From: a virus
Strand: one strand, 5' to 3'
Length of the DNA stretch: 45,250 nucleotides
Virus record (IMG/VR): IMGVR_UViG_3300010885_082206
Coordinates: 1-45,250 of that record
Every line of letters starts with the position of its first letter. The stretch's first letter is position 1. Shown one piece after another: positions 42,947 through 45,250 of this stretch. The position numbers and the translations under genes are program-made. Under the pieces are notes generated by a model, which searched no databases, was not told the origin of the DNA, and was given only the letters and a program-made list of their open reading frames with translations.

Positions 42947-43329
42947 AGTTGGCGCAGTAAACCTATGATGTTGGTGTCCAGAGCAATATCGCTCTCGTTG
43001 ATGCGTCGTCCCCGAATCTGCAGTTGCTTGGGCATGAGATTCAGAAACACCAGAAACGTCTTCAGCGCTGACCAGAACCGTTCGTTGATCTTGAAGAACA
43101 ACATGTGACTCGCAGCCTCGGCACCAAACACATTGTACAACACCACGATGTGGTTAATCACCAACCGCTCTTTGATCTCGCCCGAGGTCTGATACCGCCC
43201 CAGCAGACGTTTGACATAGCGCAGTCGTTTCAGATCATCATTGAACTCTCGCAGCCCTGCACAGCTGGGGTTGTCGTAGTTCTTGATGGCATACATGATG
43301 AAATTTTCGTTGGTCAATTCAAAGGTCAT
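42943..43329 (-). CDS. Conserved T4-like phage protein (DUF7207-like)
   Basis: A 128-residue protein, MTFELTNENFIMYAIKNYDN, with PSCAGLREFNDDLKRLRYVKRLL, HIVVLYNVFGAEAASHMLFFKI and FLVFLNLMP (about residues 20-95). This conserved order is found in many T4-like marine phages beside structural genes; mostly helical. Function unknown. Confidence 0.75.
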   Translation of the reverse strand: MTFELTNENFIMYAIKNYDNPSCAGLREFNDDLKRLRYVKRLLGRYQTSGEIKERLVINHIVVLYNVFGAEAASHMLFFKINERFWSALKTFLVFLNLMPKQLQIRGRRINESDIALDTNIIGLLRQL

Positions 43330-43332
43330 GGT

Positions 43333-43839
43333 TTATCGGCGAAACAGCATGGCCCTCCAGCGAACTGCAATGGTGCTAGTAGTGATGCTGGTGTTGCCGC
43401 TACGAGTAAATCGCATCACTACGTTGTTGCCCGAGGTTGCGGGCGCAGTGGGCGTAAACTCCGCGCCGGCATAGTGATTGGTCATGCTCTCTACAGTGCC
43501 ACTGCTGGTGCCATTGTTACGCCAAAACATTTCAATGCTACCATAGCTATGGTAGTTACTGCTGAACATGTCATAGGCCTGGAACTGCAGGTCACAGTAG
43601 TCATAGATGGTTCGGTCAAAACTGAACCAGACGTCGGTGGGTGTACCCTGTGAGGTAGCCACAGTGGTGCGCCCCACGACAACGGTGCTAAGGCTACTCT
43701 GCGTCATGGGAGCATTGAAACTGTTGAGCAGGCTGCTCACAGTCATGCGTTTACTGACGCCGTTCTGCACCACGTACACCAGGTCTGCTGGACCCAGTGT
43801 CGTGGCTGCAGTTAGTTCGCTAAGTTTCTGGTCGGCCAT
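43333..43839 (-). CDS. Virion structural protein
   Basis: A 168-residue protein, starting MADQKLSELTAATTLGPADL and followed by VYVVQNGVSKRMTVSSLL, the usual beginning of small T4-like virion proteins and fibre adaptors. The later part is Ser/Thr-rich and beta-like. FDRTIYDYCDLQFQAYD (about residues 74-90) is prominent. Probably a fibre or neck decoration. Confidence 0.72.
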   Translation of the reverse strand: MADQKLSELTAATTLGPADLVYVVQNGVSKRMTVSSLLNSFNAPMTQSSLSTVVVGRTTVATSQGTPTDVWFSFDRTIYDYCDLQFQAYDMFSSNYHSYGSIEMFWRNNGTSSGTVESMTNHYAGAEFTPTAPATSGNNVVMRFTRSGNTSITTSTIAVRWRAMLFRR

Positions 43840-43855
43840 GATCTAGCGTTCCAGC

Positions 43856-44413
43856 TTAGGCTGTGGTCACAGCGTTGCTGGTACCACCCACCACCAGAGC
43901 CGCGGACTTGACATCGCCACTGGCAATGGTGAGATCGCTGGTCACCGTGGTGCTGTTCAGATCGTTGATGCCCATGGTGATGGTCTGTGCAGCGATGCTC
44001 AGGAACACACCCGTGGTGCTGGGTACCAGGAAGTTGAAGTCAACATAGTTGGTGCCCGTGGCGCCAGTGCGGGTAGCCGTGATCGTGGTGCTGGTGCCGC
44101 TGCGCGTAACCAGCAGGGTGCCCGTGGTACGAGCCGTGACCTTTTCGTTCCACACAACCCGAACCGTGCCCGTGGTGCCGGTGCCGTAGCTGGCGCTGCG
44201 GAAGTAGACTTCGGTGATGGTGGCGCCGCCCAGTTTGACCGTGCTGGTAACAGTGCCGCCGCTGAGATCCCGAATTGCAACCAGGACTTCTTCGATGCCG
44301 TCTGGTCGGGTAATGACCCAGCCTCGGCTATCGGCGAAGGTACGAGACTTTTCTTCGGCAGTCAGGTTCTTCGGCTTGCTTTCATCGTTGGTGTTTGCGC
44401 CCCAGAGTGGCAT
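43856..44413 (-). CDS. Virion structural protein
   Basis: A 185-residue protein. The N terminus MPLWGANTNDESKPKNLTAE with EKSRTFADSRGWVITRPDG is a widespread T4-like marine phage signature. The rest is beta-rich and Thr-rich (TVKLGGATITEVYFRS, TTITATRTGATGTNYVDFNF), perhaps Ig-like. A GATAAATA octamer is upstream at 44447, and the ATG is preceded by AAGGAGAAC. Function in the virion unknown. Confidence 0.78.
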   Translation of the reverse strand: MPLWGANTNDESKPKNLTAEEKSRTFADSRGWVITRPDGIEEVLVAIRDLSGGTVTSTVKLGGATITEVYFRSASYGTGTTGTVRVVWNEKVTARTTGTLLVTRSGTSTTITATRTGATGTNYVDFNFLVPSTTGVFLSIAAQTITMGINDLNSTTVTSDLTIASGDVKSAALVVGGTSNAVTTA

Positions 44414-44445
44414 TTTGTTCTCCTTGTAGGTACTGGCAGTACCGG

Positions 44446-45250
44446 TTATTTATCGTTATCGTCCTCGCCAGTGTCGGCCGCAAGCTTGCTCTTGGGAGCC
44501 GGGCTCATGGTTTCCAGACGCTGACTGTTGCCGTGGTAGATGTGGCGTGTACGCTTGCCGCTGGGTTGCGTAACAACAAAACTGTGATAGGTTTCACCGC
44601 CCTTGGTGGTGTGCACCACGTCGGTGACCTTGTTTCCGGCCTTAACGTGACCCCGAATGTTGCTCTCAACGTCGGAGCGCATCATGGCCTCCAGGAATAC
44701 ATCCTCGTTCTTGGCCTTGTAGCTGGCGTCCACGGCGTTGAAGAATGCCTTTTTCTTCTCGGCGGTTTCCAGCTCGCCCGGATGCGTGATGCCATACTTC
44801 TTCATCATGGCGCGGAAGTGGGCGTCATAGCTGTTGGTCTGAGCTTCGTCGATGGTGAAGGTACGGGTACGATATTCAATGGTTTCGTCCACGTTGTCGA
44901 TCTGTTCAACTTCTTCTTCAACTCTTTTGTGACGTAAGTAATCCGGGGTCTTTGTGGACTGCCCTTGAGCCCTCAGTCTTATATTGGCCAATTTAATACC
45001 TTGTACAACTTTTTTACTCCTGTCATCATATTCGCCTGCACTCATATGCGGATCGAGCTTAAAATCGCGTTGTTGTTCGCGTCTCCCTGCCTTAAAATTG
45101 TGCATTGTATTAGGACTCAGTTCATCAAGTTGTTCGACTTCTTCATCGTATGCTTCACCGATGTGTTTGTCCACTAACTTACCATATCTCCTGAGTTTCT
45201 TTGCATGCATTTCCAATTCTTTTTTATCTGCATCAGTATGATTTTCAGGA
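44446..45250 (-). CDS. T4-like virion-associated protein, partial (5' end off the right edge)
   Basis: The frame is open to the right edge; an internal Met lies at 45216. It contains EEVEQLDELSPNTMHNFKAG (about 30 residues after that Met), RREQQRDFKLDPHMSAGEYD and SKKVVQGIKLANIRLRAQ, which occur in T4-like head- or scaffold-associated proteins. The C-terminal part is more soluble and contains SNIRGHVKAGNKVTDVVHTT. From about 44930 to the edge the composition falls to near 40 per cent GC (hand count 96 of 240 in 45001-45240) compared with 55-65 per cent at 44461-44580. The gene therefore may be a mosaic. Confidence 0.68.
   Translation of the reverse strand, partial: PENHTDADKKELEMHAKKLRRYGKLVDKHIGEAYDEEVEQLDELSPNTMHNFKAGRREQQRDFKLDPHMSAGEYDDRSKKVVQGIKLANIRLRAQGQSTKTPDYLRHKRVEEEVEQIDNVDETIEYRTRTFTIDEAQTNSYDAHFRAMMKKYGITHPGELETAEKKKAFFNAVDASYKAKNEDVFLEAMMRSDVESNIRGHVKAGNKVTDVVHTTKGGETYHSFVVTQPSGKRTRHIYHGNSQRLETMSPAPKSKLAADTGEDDNDK
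44447..44454 (-). promoter_or_regulatory. T4-type late promoter octamer
   Basis: GATAAATA on the minus strand overlaps the final Asp-Lys-stop codons of the gene at the right edge and lies 33 nt upstream of the ATG at 44413, a suitable position for a late promoter for the virion genes to its left. Confidence 0.6.

Noticed and set aside
1-45250. CRISPR arrays, integrase, transposons or att sites
   Set aside because: No direct-repeat array with unique spacers, transposase or recombinase was seen. The seven promoter modules are spaced irregularly and have coding genes between them.
1-45250. Cyanophage identity with photosynthesis genes
   Set aside because: No psbA, psbD, hli, pcyA or similar product appears among the genes, though several conserved proteins resemble cyanophage ones. 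The host is left open.

Overview
This window looks like part of the genome of a lytic T4-like myovirus with a Gram-negative host. Evidence for that lineage includes an RNase H (FEN-like) exonuclease, an ATP-dependent DNA ligase, a gp61-type primase, PhoH, a DsbA-like protein, class I ribonucleotide reductase (NrdA and NrdB), dCMP deaminase, ThyX, a MazG-like pyrophosphohydrolase, conserved virion proteins, and late-promoter-like octamers of the form (C/G)ATAAATA. The base composition is GC-rich (mid-50s per cent by eye). Almost every gene is on the minus strand and most neighbours overlap by 4 to 11 nt. No photosystem genes, integrase or tRNA genes were seen. The tmRNA tag resembles alphaproteobacterial tags, so an alphaproteobacterial host or ancestor is a reasonable guess, but it is not proven.

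Layout, left to right. (1) 1-2140: a SleB-type cell-wall hydrolase and small genes on the minus strand, then the only plus-strand operon, with two paralogous small membrane proteins and a putative holin. (2) 2148-10217: one long minus-strand unit read from gmd leftwards. It holds gmd, a DUF6165 protein, a C-methyltransferase, three glycosyltransferase-like proteins, a GH19 endolysin, a PD-(D/E)XK nuclease, a 2OG-Fe(II) oxygenase and a Bfd-like ferredoxin. It ends in a circularly permuted, two-piece tmRNA with a 14-residue tag and a bidirectional terminator. (3) 10246-14155: PhoH, an FmdB-like zinc ribbon, UV-damage endonuclease and DNA ligase. (4) 14158-24608: an early-type region of many small genes. 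It is punctuated by seven near-identical promoter and leader modules and includes a chain of tiny membrane proteins joined by ATGA overlaps. (5) 24612-33991: dCMP deaminase, then a tightly coupled nucleotide-sugar operon (RfbH-like dehydrase, split TPP enzyme, SDR, RmlB-like dehydratase), glycosyltransferases, NrdB, and an LpxH-like phosphoesterase with a GT4 partner. (6) 34082-39510: a secreted nuclease, a PRTase-like protein, NrdA, nested Rz/Rz1-type spanins, MazG, ThyX and primase. (7) 39549-45250: virion genes, including a glycine-rich adhesin, a fibre-like protein and several conserved structural proteins, ending in a gene that runs off the right edge.

How the parts fit together. The nucleotide genes would rebuild the dNTP pool for replication. 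The sugar operons could make GDP-mannose-derived and branched or 3-deoxygenated sugars to decorate virions or host glycans. Two muralytic enzymes, a holin and spanins provide lysis. The tmRNA could rescue ribosomes stalled on cleaved mRNAs during host takeover. The strongest targets for a second look are the permuted phage tmRNA, the repeated promoter module, the ATGA-coupled microprotein chain, the split TPP enzyme with its RfbH partner, and an apparent +1 frameshift at 42368.
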